Positions 36,883 to 47,384 are shown, counted from the stretch's first letter. The stretch: 64,000 bases of DNA from an uncultured Clostridia bacterium (GCA_947598155.1 CANQFC010000002.1:248001-312000); one strand, 5' to 3'. Made by a program: numbers and translations. The notes: generated by a model from the letters alone, not told the origin.

Positions 36883-37545
36883 TTATATATTTTTTGTTTT
36901 TGTAATCTGTGGAATATGAGAAATAACGATAGCGGCTATTGTTGTTATTATGATTTCCGGAATCATAAAGAAGCCGTTATAAATTACCGAATAAATCAGT
37001 GAAAGTGCGTTGCCGCTGAACTTTTCTACGATTGTCTTTCCCCAAAAATAAAATCCGTCTTGCGTAAAGAACCATTCAGCCCACGCGCTGTAAAGAATAA
37101 ATCCTGAGATTATGTGAGATATGTAACGGAAAACGAGTACCGTGAACACGCCCAGTGGCAAAGAAACTGACGCCTTTTTAATTTTGTTCTTATAAAGACC
37201 GGCAAGTCCTATAACGGTGAACGCGCATATGTAGTCGAGGAAAAGCATTAAAACCACTTTGCCTGCTGAGCCGAGATATTCGTCCGATGACGGCATTGCG
37301 GCCGCTGAAATCGTACTTGTTCCCATCGCCATTTGAACTAATGAATATACAAAGCCCGTTATTAAGCCCTTTGCCACGCCGTATTTCCAAGCGGTAAACG
37401 CAACTGGGAGCATTGCAACGATTGTAATTTGCCCGCCGAACGGGAGCTCGGGAATTATCATTTTGGAAACAAGCTCCAACACAACCGCAAGAGCTATCAT
37501 AACTGCGCTTTCGGTAATCCAATAGATGTTTTTTTTGTTTTTCAT
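36883..37545 (-). CDS. thiT: energy-coupled thiamine transporter S component
   Basis: WITESAVMIALAVVLELVSKMIIPELPFGGQITIVAMLPVAFTAWKYGVAKGLITGFVYSLVQMAMG, WAEWFFTQDGFYFWGK. TPP riboswitch upstream. Confidence 0.95.
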   Translation of the reverse strand: MKNKKNIYWITESAVMIALAVVLELVSKMIIPELPFGGQITIVAMLPVAFTAWKYGVAKGLITGFVYSLVQMAMGTSTISAAAMPSSDEYLGSAGKVVLMLFLDYICAFTVIGLAGLYKNKIKKASVSLPLGVFTVLVFRYISHIISGFILYSAWAEWFFTQDGFYFWGKTIVEKFSGNALSLIYSVIYNGFFMIPEIIITTIAAIVISHIPQITKTKNI

Positions 37546-37560
37546 ACTGTACCTCCGTAA

Positions 37561-37598
37561 ATAAAAAAATCAGCCAAGGGAAATACACACTTAGGCTG
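37561..37598 (-). terminator. riboswitch expression-platform terminator
   Basis: Minus strand CAGCC...GGCTG followed by ATTTTTTTAT, between the TPP aptamer and thiT. Confidence 0.65.
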
Positions 37599-37606
37599 AA
37601 ACTATT

Positions 37607-37694
37607 GCTTCCTACGTCGGTATTATCCGCATCAGGTTCAATGGTTAAGGGAAGATTTATTCCCAATCTCAGCTGGCTTAACGGCCAACACCCA
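37607..37694 (-). ncRNA. TPP (THI-box) riboswitch aptamer
   Basis: Minus strand GGGTGTTGGCC...CCAGCTGAGATTGGG...CCCTTAACCATTGAACCTGATGCGGATAATACCGACGTAGGAAG matches the conserved CTGAGA / GAACCTGATnnGGATAATaCCnnCGTAGGAA pattern. Confidence 0.97.
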
Positions 37695-37730
37695 TGCATA
37701 TATTTACTTGGCTTAGTATATTATACAGCA

Positions 37731-39935
37731 TTATTCATAATTGTCAAGCAAAAAATCTTTAAGCGCAGAATATCTAAGCAATGTTTTGCCGTTATCAATC
37801 ATTTTCATAACAGTACCGTCCGTGCCGACAAGTATCATAAGCTTTTTAGCCCTCGTGACGGCAGTATAAAGAAGATTTCTGTAACACAGTTTTTCGGATA
37901 CCGAAATTACGGGCATAATTACGGCGTCAAACTCACTGCCCTGGCTTTTATGTACCGTTACAGCGAAGGCGTGTTCCAATTCAGCGAGCTGTTCCTTTGA
38001 ATAAGTGGCACGCCTGCCCGAAAAATCAATAATAACGTATCCGTTTCGGTTATCTATTTTTTCAATAAAGCCGATGTCCCCGTTATAAACGCCGTCGCCC
38101 TCGTTATGCTTAGACTCCCAGCGAATATCATAGTTATTTTTTATCTGCATAACCTTATCGCCTTCACGGAAAATTTTATATTCAGTCTTAACTTCCGCTT
38201 TGCCGCCGCTCGGAGGGTTTATGCTGTTTTGCAGAACCTTATTAAGATTATATGTGCCTACATCGCCTTTTTTAGACGGACAAAGCACCTGAATTTGAGT
38301 CAGAGGGTCAAATCCGTATGATTCGGGCACACGGCGAATGTACAAATCGTTTACGGTGCGCACGGCGTCAAGGGGAAAATTCTTATGCAGAACAAAAAAA
38401 TCCCCGTCCTTATAATCGGTTTTAATATGTTCGCCGTTCACAATAAAATGGGCGTTCATTACTATATTGCTTTTTCTTGACTGGCGGAAAATCTCTTTAA
38501 GCTCCACCACAGGTAAAAGTCCGCTCGCGATTAAATCGTGCAGAACATTGCCCGCGCTGACCGACGGGAGTTGGTCGCTGTCGCCCACCATAATGAGTCT
38601 GCACCCAAAAGGCAGAGCCTCAACAAGGGAATTGAACACAAAAACATCTACCATTGACATTTCGTCTACAATTACCGCCTGACATTCAAGCGGATTACGC
38701 AGATTCCTTTTGAAATACGGCTTTTCATCTCTCCATTCTACTTCCAAAAGCCTGTGGATGGTCATAGCGTTTCTGCCTGTTGCCTCGGTCATTCGCTGTG
38801 CCGCTCTGCCCGTCGGCGCGCAAAGGGCAATATCAAGATTTTTATTTTCAAAGACCTTTATTATGCCGTTAAGAGTTGTCGTCTTGCCGGTTCCGGGGCC
38901 GCCCGTCAAAATTAAAATGCCTTTATTAACAGCGGTCTCAATCGCTTTTCTCTGAAGTTGGGCAAATTCAAAGCCCGTATTTTTCTCAAATTTGTCGATA
39001 AACGCATTTACATTTTCAGGGTCTTCCGGCGGATACTTCAATAGCACCTGAATTCTTCTCGCGATTCCCGCCTCAGCGTGATACACCTCAGGAATAAACA
39101 GAAACTCTTTTCCGTTTATTGTTTTAAGGACAATTCTCTTATTTTCGGCAAGCGAGTAAATAATTTCTTCTATTTTTTCACGGGATTCTGAGAGCAGGCT
39201 CTTTGCGGGCGTAAACATTTTTTCCAAGGGAATGCAAGTATGGCCGTTATTCAAATTGTGCCTTATGATATGTATTACACCCGCCTCAATACGCCTTTCA
39301 TCAGACGGTAAAACCGGCAATGCAGAAGCAATCTGCTCGGCTCTTTCAAATGATATTCCGTTTTCTGCCTCGCAAAGCGCATAAGGGTCTGACTCCACCA
39401 TCTCCTTAGCGGAAGCTCCGAATAACTCAAACGCAAGGAGGCTTTCACGGGTGGTAAGCCCAAATCCCGAAAGGGAAATCAGCATTGAGCGAACCGTAAA
39501 CTGACGCTTATACTCCTCCCCTATTTTTTTTGCTTTAGCAGGTGAAATGCCCTTAATTTCGGACAGCCGTTCAGGATAATTTTCAAGAATATCAAACGAT
39601 GAATCTTTAAACCTTTCGACAATAGCGCGGGCAGTGGCCTCTCCTACACCGTAAATTGCGCCGCTTGAAAGAAAGTGATATAAGTCGTCTACCGTTTTGG
39701 GCATTGACGCGTAACAGGAATCGGCCTTAAACTGCCTGCCGTAGACGGAATGGTATGTGTAATCGCCGATTGCTTCAACCGTGTCGTGCTCGCGCACATC
39801 AGGAGCAGTGCAGACAACGGTTATCTCTTCTTCCCCCATATCCAGCGTGAACACAGTGTATCCGTTAGCGTCATTGCGGTAAATAATCTCCGTAACAATT
39901 CCTTTTAATTTGATTTTCGTTTCAAATTCTTCCAT
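37731..39935 (-). CDS. recD2: RecD2-type ATP-dependent helicase (RecD/TraA family)
   Basis: ILTGGPGTGKTTTLNGII, ALCAPTGRAAQRMTEATGRNAMTIHRLL, MVGDSDQLPSVSAGNVL, HAFAVTVHKSQGSEFDAVI, YTAVTRAKKL. Confidence 0.95.
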   Translation of the reverse strand: MEEFETKIKLKGIVTEIIYRNDANGYTVFTLDMGEEEITVVCTAPDVREHDTVEAIGDYTYHSVYGRQFKADSCYASMPKTVDDLYHFLSSGAIYGVGEATARAIVERFKDSSFDILENYPERLSEIKGISPAKAKKIGEEYKRQFTVRSMLISLSGFGLTTRESLLAFELFGASAKEMVESDPYALCEAENGISFERAEQIASALPVLPSDERRIEAGVIHIIRHNLNNGHTCIPLEKMFTPAKSLLSESREKIEEIIYSLAENKRIVLKTINGKEFLFIPEVYHAEAGIARRIQVLLKYPPEDPENVNAFIDKFEKNTGFEFAQLQRKAIETAVNKGILILTGGPGTGKTTTLNGIIKVFENKNLDIALCAPTGRAAQRMTEATGRNAMTIHRLLEVEWRDEKPYFKRNLRNPLECQAVIVDEMSMVDVFVFNSLVEALPFGCRLIMVGDSDQLPSVSAGNVLHDLIASGLLPVVELKEIFRQSRKSNIVMNAHFIVNGEHIKTDYKDGDFFVLHKNFPLDAVRTVNDLYIRRVPESYGFDPLTQIQVLCPSKKGDVGTYNLNKVLQNSINPPSGGKAEVKTEYKIFREGDKVMQIKNNYDIRWESKHNEGDGVYNGDIGFIEKIDNRNGYVIIDFSGRRATYSKEQLAELEHAFAVTVHKSQGSEFDAVIMPVISVSEKLCYRNLLYTAVTRAKKLMILVGTDGTVMKMIDNGKTLLRYSALKDFLLDNYE

Positions 39936-40272
39936 TTATAAAATCCTTTAAATCTTCTTTTTTAACAACTGTAATACCTTCCGTCTGACTGCACATTTCA
40001 AGCGTATCCTCAAGCTCCTTATCGGAAATGCCGTTATCAACTATAACAAGCACATTGTTTTCACATTCGCCGCACAAATTGAGTTTTAGCCTCACGCTGT
40101 ACGCCAAACGGCTGACGCCCTCGCTTTTTTCATCACACGGAATGCAAATAAAATAGCTGCATTTCCTCTTGGGCATCAACAGCTTTAAAAGCAGAAGCGC
40201 TGAAAAAATGACGATGGAGAAAAATGAAATAACAATCAGCATTGAACATATAAATACTCTCAAAGAATACAC
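39922..40272 (-). CDS. hypothetical protein with one N-terminal TM
   Basis: ORF overlapping recD2 start by 14 nt. Hydrophobic N-terminus FICSMLIVISFFSIVIFSALLLL. Confidence 0.6.
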   Translation of the reverse strand: MYSLRVFICSMLIVISFFSIVIFSALLLLKLLMPKRKCSYFICIPCDEKSEGVSRLAYSVRLKLNLCGECENNVLVIVDNGISDKELEDTLEMCSQTEGITVVKKEDLKDFINGRI

Positions 40273-40315
40273 CTCCGAGGTATTATATGATAAACTTCGC
40301 AGATTGGTTAAATAT

Positions 40316-40340
40316 AAACCCCTGCGTTTGCAGGGGCAAA
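40316..40340 (-). terminator. rnpB terminator
   Basis: CCCCTGCAAACGCAGGGG followed by TTTATATTT on the minus strand. Confidence 0.8.
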
Positions 40341-40342
40341 AA

Positions 40343-40673
40343 GCGAGTAAATCTGTAAGCCGGGTTCTGTCGTTTAAGGCAATTATCTATCTGCGATGCG
40401 CGTTACCGCGCACCTGAAGCCGTCTTTTGAAGTATCTGCCCAGCTGGCAACTTCTGCTGACGTTGCATCGGATAGGGTTTGCTTGGCCGTTACATCTCTG
40501 CAACGCCGGTGAGCTCTTACCTCGCCATTCCACCCTTACCGAAATAAATCCGGCGGTATATTTCTATGCACTTTCCCTAAGGTCGCCCTCGGCGGCTGTT
40601 AGCCGTTACCCTGCTGTATGATGCCCGGACTTTCCTCACTGTAAAACACAGCGCAACTGCCCAATTTACTCGC
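40343..40673 (-). ncRNA. rnpB: RNase P RNA, bacterial type A-like
   Basis: P1 GCGAGTAAAT/ATTTACTCGC, GAGGAAAGTCCGGGC, AACGGCTAACAGCCGCCGAGGGCGACCTTAGGGAAAGTGCA, TAAGGGTGGAATGGCGAGGTAAGAGCTCACCGGC, ACAGAACCCGGCTTACAGA. Confidence 0.98.
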
Positions 40674-40678
40674 TTAAT

Positions 40679-41284
40679 TTAATTGGCTATCCTTTCAAGC
40701 ATTATTCCGTCTTTTTTCACAATCCGAATGTCCTCCCCGCTTACCATATATGCGTTGCGGGATATATCTATCATAGGCATATCGCTTACGGAATCGGTAT
40801 AAAACTCGTCTATCATAACATCGCCGTATTTTTCCTTAAAGAGTGAAACCTTTTTGTCTTTATAACAAATTTGCTGAATTTCACCCGTTGAAAAATTCAC
40901 CTTTGAGCAGATATAATTTTTTATTTCAAGACGGTCGCAAATAATTTTCAAAAGACTTTCGGGACAAGCCGAAACAATAACGTCGTCTTCATTATGAATA
41001 TTGAGGTAAAATGATTTGATTTTATGCTCGTTCAAGTCCCAGAAACGCTCAAATTCTTTTTCCATACTGTCCGCAAAATTATCGCAGTACTCTTTAAGAA
41101 ATGCTCCGTACTTATTTATAACCTCATCAATGGTTATGACGCCTTTTTTGTATTTCAAAAATCCCTCAAAGAATTTCGGAATGTACTTAAACACTCCTTT
41201 AGTGTCAAGCCGCAGAAAATGAAGGAATAAATCCATCCCGGATTCTCCGTCATAAATCGTGTTGTCAAAATCAAATACTCTCAA
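40679..41284 (-). CDS. HAD-IB family phosphatase. TTG start at 41284
   Basis: VFDFDNTIYDGESGMDLFLHFL, VSACPESLLKIICDRL, DEFYTDSVSDMPMIDIS. SD AGGGG before the TTG. Confidence 0.85.
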   Translation of the reverse strand: MRVFDFDNTIYDGESGMDLFLHFLRLDTKGVFKYIPKFFEGFLKYKKGVITIDEVINKYGAFLKEYCDNFADSMEKEFERFWDLNEHKIKSFYLNIHNEDDVIVSACPESLLKIICDRLEIKNYICSKVNFSTGEIQQICYKDKKVSLFKEKYGDVMIDEFYTDSVSDMPMIDISRNAYMVSGEDIRIVKKDGIMLERIAN

Positions 41285-41300
41285 CTGAATACCCCTATTT

Positions 41301-42314
41301 TTAATATCCGTTGGGATTTTGTGACTGCCAGCGCCACGAATCCTCACACATTTCCTCTAAATCTCTCTTTGCCTCCCAGCCGAGCACTTCCTTAGCTTTT
41401 GAAGGGTCGGAATAGCATATGTCTATGTCGCCCGGACGGCGAGGTACAATTTTATAAGGTAATTCCTTTCCGTAAGCCTTGCTGAACGCCTTAACAACGT
41501 CCAGAACGCTGTACCCCTTGCCTGTACCTAAATTGAAAACCTGAACGCCTTTGTTCCCCTCAAGGATATTATCGACTGCTTTAACGTGGCCGAGCGCCAA
41601 ATCAACAACGTGTATATAATCCCTTACGCCCGTACCGTCGGGAGTGTTGTAATCGTTTCCGCAAACATTAAGGTACGGCCTTGCGCCAATCGCAACCTGA
41701 GTTATATACGGCATAAGGTTATTTGGGATTCCGTTAGGATTTTCACCTATTTTGCCGCTTTTATGTGCGCCGATAGGATTAAAATACCTGAGCAGCGTGG
41801 CGTTCCATTCGGGGTCGGATTTACAAATATCCTCAAGAATAATCTCAATGATATACTTTGTGGTTCCGTATGGATTTGTTGTTCCGCCGGTTTTCATAGT
41901 TTCTTTAAGCGGTGAAATATTATTCATTCCGTAAACTGTCGCAGATGAGCTGAAAACAATGTTTTTACAGCCGTTGTTTCTCATTACATCGCAAAGTTTA
42001 AGCGTTCCGCCGACATTGTTGTCATAATACTCTATCGGCTTTTGGCAAGATTCGGGTACGGCTTTTAACCCGGCAAAATGAATAACGGCGTCAACCTTAT
42101 TTTCTTTAAAGATTTTATCCATACCCTGTGTATCGCGAATATCGCATTCATATGATTTAAAATCCTTGCCGGTAAGTTCTTTTACTCTTTCAAGCGCCTT
42201 GGGATTTGAATTATAGTAGTTGTCGACTACAACTATGTCATAGCCCGCGTTAAGCAGTTCAACGCAAGTATGCGAGCCTATAAAACCTGCGCCTCCTGTT
42301 ACCAAAATATTCAT
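41301..42314 (-). CDS. galE: UDP-glucose 4-epimerase
   Basis: [74 protein letters not shown]. Confidence 0.97.
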   Translation of the reverse strand: MNILVTGGAGFIGSHTCVELLNAGYDIVVVDNYYNSNPKALERVKELTGKDFKSYECDIRDTQGMDKIFKENKVDAVIHFAGLKAVPESCQKPIEYYDNNVGGTLKLCDVMRNNGCKNIVFSSSATVYGMNNISPLKETMKTGGTTNPYGTTKYIIEIILEDICKSDPEWNATLLRYFNPIGAHKSGKIGENPNGIPNNLMPYITQVAIGARPYLNVCGNDYNTPDGTGVRDYIHVVDLALGHVKAVDNILEGNKGVQVFNLGTGKGYSVLDVVKAFSKAYGKELPYKIVPRRPGDIDICYSDPSKAKEVLGWEAKRDLEEMCEDSWRWQSQNPNGY

Positions 42315-44494
42315 TACTGTTCCTCCTTTGTAAGAGTTGTGCCGGAAAAATACGTTCTCAGTATTCTTTCATAGCTGTAACCTTTATCGGCCAAAGCGTT
42401 AGCGCCGGCCTTGCTCATGCCAACGCCGCAGCCGACGCCGTATGAGGTAAAAGTAAATGTTTCCGAAGCTTCGTCATAACTTAGTTTAAAACAGCTTGAT
42501 TTAATTCCGAGCTCCGAAAGCTTTGTGATAAACTCATATCCGGTTAAATCCTGACCGCCTACCCTGATGGATTTTACATAACCCACGGACGATGAAACGG
42601 CGTTATTTTTCTCTCTGATGATTATCCACTGGGCGGGTTTGGCGTTTACGTCAATTTCAAATCCTGCTTTTAGTAAAATTCCCTGCATTTCACCGCGTTT
42701 AAGCTGTACGGTATTTTCATAGCCCTCAACTTCGGTTTCCGGGTTGCCGTCAAGCCTTGTAACGGCTCTAAGGTAAGGATAACTTTCGCTGAATACAAGC
42801 GAGGCGTCGGCCGTTCCACCTGCCGCAATCTCAAAGAACGGGGTAAGAGCGGCTTTGCCGTTATAGGAAAGGTACCTTCCGAATACTTCGTCAACGGCAA
42901 CCTGAACCTCCTGAGCTACTGATTTTTCAATCTGCACTCCGTCAATGACAAATCCGTTATCCCTATATTTAAGATAAGTGTAAATTACAACCGTTTGGGC
43001 TTTTATTGCCTCAATGTCGTAGCCCTCGCCCATTTCGCTCATAACAAGACCTGCCAAAGCCTCTTTCGCGGGCAATTTTTCACCGTTAACGGTTATAAAT
43101 TCGGGAGCGCCTTTATCCTCCTCTACTTCGCTCTGGGAAGGCGTGCCTTCGCCGTTTTCATTTGTGGAAGATTCAGATTCAGACGGATTTTCCGCCTCTT
43201 CGCGGCGTTCTTTCTCAAGCTCAATTATATCTGAAATTATGAACTCAGATATTTTTAATTTATTTTCATTTGTTTCGGGCGGCAGTGTAGTTGTCGGAGT
43301 AGCGGTTGTAGGTTGCGTTGTCGATTCGGTTTGAGTTTCATATCCGAATATTCCGCGGAGCGTTTTTGCGAGGGAGCCTTTTTCACCCTGCATTTTAAAA
43401 ACAATGGCGAGCACCGAGCAAAGAAGAATTACAACTCCCAAAATAATCGCGAGTACTGTAACTGTCTTTTTGCTTGATTTTTTCTCCATAGGCTTAGTAA
43501 CCTCTGCGGGAGCGTCGTAAACCTCAATACCGACACTTCTTATGCCTGCCGCTCTTTCTCCTATAAGCTCAAAAAGCTCGGCGGCAACGCTTTCGGTAAA
43601 CGATTCCTCTGTTTCGCCCTCCTCAAGGTAAAGCTTTCTGACAGTCGCGTTGTCTTCATTCGCAACCGCAATACAAATATATTTTGAACCTTCCGATTCA
43701 TAAATATCGCTTATTGATGCGCCGATGTTTGCCGCTGACAAATCAAGACTTACCCGCGCAAGCTGCGCGGCGTATTCGGTGACGTTTACCTCGCCTCTGT
43801 CCTCAACATAAGGAGTAAATACGACTACTTCGTTAAAATGCTCGACGTTTTCGCCTAATCTTTTCAATACCTCTGCATTCGCAGTGCCGTTGACCGCAGC
43901 GACAGAGCCTGATTCCCAAAGACGGGAAACCGCAGTTTCAACTTTTTCATTATCAAAATGGTGCGTTTCAGAAACGATACCGCCTGCGTTTAAACCAAGT
44001 CCTTTTTCAAGGTAAGGTACAACTCCGTTGCGCAGAATCAGATTGATTCTGTCGTTGTCAATAGGAATAAAAACAATAAATTTTTCACCGTTGTCTATTC
44101 CAAAGCCGGAATACAATCCGTCTTTTGAAAGAAAAACGGACGCAGGCTCGGGAAAAGATGAAAACTCTTTCCTTTGCTCATCACTGAGGCTTTCATTGCT
44201 TTCAAGCATATTCAAAACCGCGGGGCTGTAAGTTTCCTCAACCTCAAACGCTTGTGACACCGCTTTTTTCAGCTTAAAATAATGATTTTCGCCAACAGCT
44301 ACCACAATAAGGTCGTCGTTTTGCAGAGCGTCCTGAAATCCTTCAAACAAATCGCGCATTTTATCATAATGCTCAAAAGTTTCATTGCCCTCGGTATAGT
44401 TTTTAAGACTGCCGACGATTCTCGCCTGAAATCTTGCAAAGGGAATGTTTTTTTCAACATTAAGCGCTAAGAGTCTAACCTTCATTTTTATCAC
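42314..44494 (-). CDS. large bitopic membrane protein with C-terminal SpoIID/LytB-like domain and uncharacterised N-terminal domain
   Basis: About 350-aa N-terminal region, [24 protein letters not shown], Thr/Pro/Glu-rich linker, then SpoIID-like [31 protein letters not shown] ... [34 protein letters not shown]. Confidence 0.8.
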   Translation of the reverse strand: MIKMKVRLLALNVEKNIPFARFQARIVGSLKNYTEGNETFEHYDKMRDLFEGFQDALQNDDLIVVAVGENHYFKLKKAVSQAFEVEETYSPAVLNMLESNESLSDEQRKEFSSFPEPASVFLSKDGLYSGFGIDNGEKFIVFIPIDNDRINLILRNGVVPYLEKGLGLNAGGIVSETHHFDNEKVETAVSRLWESGSVAAVNGTANAEVLKRLGENVEHFNEVVVFTPYVEDRGEVNVTEYAAQLARVSLDLSAANIGASISDIYESEGSKYICIAVANEDNATVRKLYLEEGETEESFTESVAAELFELIGERAAGIRSVGIEVYDAPAEVTKPMEKKSSKKTVTVLAIILGVVILLCSVLAIVFKMQGEKGSLAKTLRGIFGYETQTESTTQPTTATPTTTLPPETNENKLKISEFIISDIIELEKERREEAENPSESESSTNENGEGTPSQSEVEEDKGAPEFITVNGEKLPAKEALAGLVMSEMGEGYDIEAIKAQTVVIYTYLKYRDNGFVIDGVQIEKSVAQEVQVAVDEVFGRYLSYNGKAALTPFFEIAAGGTADASLVFSESYPYLRAVTRLDGNPETEVEGYENTVQLKRGEMQGILLKAGFEIDVNAKPAQWIIIREKNNAVSSSVGYVKSIRVGGQDLTGYEFITKLSELGIKSSCFKLSYDEASETFTFTSYGVGCGVGMSKAGANALADKGYSYERILRTYFSGTTLTKEEQ

Positions 44495-44612
44495 CGCACG
44501 GTAAGTATTCGTATAACGCGAAACTTCGCGCTGTACTCCTGTTACCGCTCCTTTCTTATGTTTTCACACTAAAATCTCACTAAATTCCACATACGTTTAC
44601 AAAGACGCCTCT

Positions 44613-45875
44613 TTACGGAGTCCACTTGTCATCGTCTTTATACGCGTTTGCCATTCCTTTTGCGTCGTACCACGCCTGAGGATATTTCGGCGCCGGATTT
44701 ATTGTCGCTCCGCTTGTGTCAACGCTTGGGTCTTCATTTTCACGGCAAAGCCTTGCAACAACTACAAGCCTTGCATTTGAAAATTCATGCGAGCAGGTTG
44801 AAAGCGTAAGCAGCTTGTCATCCGGCAGAACATTTACTGTTGTATTGAAAATACTCCTCTTTTGTATCTCCTGAACAAAGCTCATAAACTTATCGTCAGA
44901 TGCAAAATCGGTTACAGTATAATTGAATACATAGTCATTATCGTCTTTGGCGCGGCTGTTGGTTATAAACGCAGCAAATATTTTAAAATAGTAAGTCTGA
45001 TAGATGGTATCATATTGAATTATCGGGGACTCCTTGTAACCGTCTATCGTCTTGTACTTATCAAGGTTTGAGAACATAAGTCCGTCGCTCATATGGTGGC
45101 CGTAAATTACGTTGTTGTCGGTAAAATACTTCGCGTCGCCTCGGTAATCAAAATACGGACAGCCGTAACGGCTGTTTCTGCCGTAAAAATCTGTTTTAAG
45201 ATATTTTTTGTTATCGCTTGCCTGAACTACCTGAACGTCAAGATTGGTGCCGTCAATTTTAATCCAGCCGACAAGCTCGGGATTTATCGCGTAAAGATAA
45301 GCATATTTAAGATTCATACCCTCGGGAAATTCCACTGTTGGATATTTTGAGAACAGTTCTTCCCAAGCCTCATCATACTGCTCCGTGTTTAAATTGTCCG
45401 TTTGAACCATTAAACCTTGAAGGTTTTTGCTGTCATTTTTTTGAGCGAGATGCTCCGAAAAAAGCACTCCGAACGCAATTACACAGCCGATTATTGTAAG
45501 CGCGGAAATATCCATAACGATTTTCCGTATTTTTTCACGCGTTTTATCCTTTTTTTTAGGGAGAAAATTCCCAAAGAAATCAGAAAAAATCTCATTAAAA
45601 GTTCTGACTTTTTTTTCGGTATTTTTATTTTCTTCAGGTTTTTCCTCGTCTTTAACGGGTTTGCTTACATATTGAGCGGTTACGTCAACGAAAGTCATAC
45701 CGTTTTCGGTTACGGTTTTAATGCCCATATCGTCGGCAACGGCTTGGTCTATTTCGCTTTCAATATCGCTGATAATGTTTTCGGACTTCTGCTCGGTCTT
45801 TGAATTTTCCGCCTTTTCAAGTTCATTCAAAAGACTTTCAAACGTATTATTTTGGTTTTCGCTGTTTTCACTCAT
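44613..45875 (-). CDS. class B sortase (copy 1)
   Basis: VGWIKIDGTNLDVQVVQ, NNVIYGHHMSDGLMFSNLDKY, LLTLSTCSHEFSNARLVVVARL (H, TLSTC, R motifs). Confidence 0.9.
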   Translation of the reverse strand: MSENSENQNNTFESLLNELEKAENSKTEQKSENIISDIESEIDQAVADDMGIKTVTENGMTFVDVTAQYVSKPVKDEEKPEENKNTEKKVRTFNEIFSDFFGNFLPKKKDKTREKIRKIVMDISALTIIGCVIAFGVLFSEHLAQKNDSKNLQGLMVQTDNLNTEQYDEAWEELFSKYPTVEFPEGMNLKYAYLYAINPELVGWIKIDGTNLDVQVVQASDNKKYLKTDFYGRNSRYGCPYFDYRGDAKYFTDNNVIYGHHMSDGLMFSNLDKYKTIDGYKESPIIQYDTIYQTYYFKIFAAFITNSRAKDDNDYVFNYTVTDFASDDKFMSFVQEIQKRSIFNTTVNVLPDDKLLTLSTCSHEFSNARLVVVARLCRENEDPSVDTSGATINPAPKYPQAWYDAKGMANAYKDDDKWTP

Positions 45876-46903
45876 TGGCTTATCTCCTTAGGATACCATT
45901 TTTCGTCAGCGGCATAAGGATTTTTTATACCGTTTTTATCATACCAAATCTGCGGATATTTTGGCGAAGGATTTGCTTTTACATTTTCGGTGTTTACATA
46001 CTCGCTCTCGCCCGGCCTAAGCTTTCTTGTAAGAACGACAAGCCGCGTGTCCGCCTTATAAGTACGTTTTCCCTTGCTGTAAATATCAAGCTTTCTGATA
46101 CAGGTTGAAAGTATCAGCATATTGTCGTCATCGGTTATATCAACGTCGGTAGCGTAGAGCCGCCTTTTATTTACCTCTTCAATAAATCCTTCAAAATTTT
46201 CACCGTCCATATAGGGGTAAATGTAATTGAAAACGTAGCCGTTGTCTTCGCTTGCCTTCGCATTGGATACAAAAACAGCATATACCTTCCATTTTTCTTT
46301 TCCGTTAGCCGTTGAAAATTCAATAACGGGCGTTTTTTTGTAAAATTCAATATCCTGAAATTTTTCAAGCTCGGAAAACATTGTGCCGTCATAACAGTTA
46401 TGCCCGTAAATTATGGTGTTTGCGTCAAGATCTACCGGGTCGTTTCTGTAATCCATAAAAACTGTACCGCGGTAATCGTATTTTTTATAAAAGTTATGTG
46501 TTAAATAAAAAGAATTATCCGAATATTTAACGACGGGCAGGCTGATTGAAGTATTTGGAACTTTTATCCAGCCGACAAACCCGGGGTTTATTTTCAGCAT
46601 TTCGTCAAAGCTAAGAGGCATATTACTGTCCTCATTACCCTGATTTTCCTCTTTGTTTTTAATATCTTCATTGAAAACAGATTCCAAATTTGTATTCATC
46701 TCAATGTTTTCATGGCGCTTTATATAGTTTCGGATAACTACTGCCGAAGAGCAAATAAAAACAATAAGACAAACCAAAAGGATAATGATGGCTGTTTTTG
46801 AAATTTTTTTGCGCTTTTTTTTAGGTTTTAACGTTTCGGAAGACGTCTGAGCGCCAGTTTCGTCCTCTTTGAATTCCTCAATATTGTTCTTATTAAGTTC
46901 CAT
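45872..46903 (-). CDS. class B sortase (copy 2)
   Basis: VGWIKVPNTSISLPVVKYSDNSFYLTHNF, NTIIYGHNCYDGTMFSELEKF, MLILSTCIRKLDIYSKGKRTYKADTRLVVLTR. Confidence 0.9.
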   Translation of the reverse strand: MELNKNNIEEFKEDETGAQTSSETLKPKKKRKKISKTAIIILLVCLIVFICSSAVVIRNYIKRHENIEMNTNLESVFNEDIKNKEENQGNEDSNMPLSFDEMLKINPGFVGWIKVPNTSISLPVVKYSDNSFYLTHNFYKKYDYRGTVFMDYRNDPVDLDANTIIYGHNCYDGTMFSELEKFQDIEFYKKTPVIEFSTANGKEKWKVYAVFVSNAKASEDNGYVFNYIYPYMDGENFEGFIEEVNKRRLYATDVDITDDDNMLILSTCIRKLDIYSKGKRTYKADTRLVVLTRKLRPGESEYVNTENVKANPSPKYPQIWYDKNGIKNPYAADEKWYPKEISQ

Positions 46904-46904
46904 T

Positions 46905-47384
46905 TTAATCACCTGCAAGACTTAAAAGAATTTTCAGCGCCTCATCGGAAGCGCTTTCACGGTTATGACGCCGTACATCATTCGTGAAATTATTTTCAAT
47001 TTTTTTAACGATTGTCTTTTTGCCGTCTGACCCTGCAAGAAATATAAGCCCGACCGGTTTTAAAGTATTGTCTGAAGACGGCCCGGCAATTCCAGATACG
47101 GCTACCGCAACGTCTGCTTTTGAAAGTTTCAGAACGCCCGATACCATTTCGCGAACGGTTTGTTCGCTTACCGCGCCGTACTTACTTAACGTTTCCTCTG
47201 AAACGCCTAAAACGGAGCGCTTTATCTCATTGCTGTAACTGACTATTCCGCAGTTAAACACGGCCGAGGAGCCGCTGACGTCCGTTATGCGTTTCGCAAT
47301 CAGGCCGCCCGTGCAGGACTCCGCCGTAGCGGCTACAAGATTTTTTTCTTTAAGAAGCGATACGAGCTTTTCTTCGGGAAGCAT
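46905..47384 (-). CDS. CinA C-terminal domain protein (nicotinamide-nucleotide amidohydrolase family)
   Basis: TAESCTGGLIAKRITDVSGSSAVFNCGIVSYSNEIKRSVLGV, VAVAVSGIAGP. Confidence 0.92.
   Translation of the reverse strand: MLPEEKLVSLLKEKNLVAATAESCTGGLIAKRITDVSGSSAVFNCGIVSYSNEIKRSVLGVSEETLSKYGAVSEQTVREMVSGVLKLSKADVAVAVSGIAGPSSDNTLKPVGLIFLAGSDGKKTIVKKIENNFTNDVRRHNRESASDEALKILLSLAGD

Noticed and set aside
44512-44535. CGCGAAACTTCGCG hairpin in the leader of the SpoIID-domain gene
   Set aside because: Very short arms with a 2-nt loop; cannot separate from chance.
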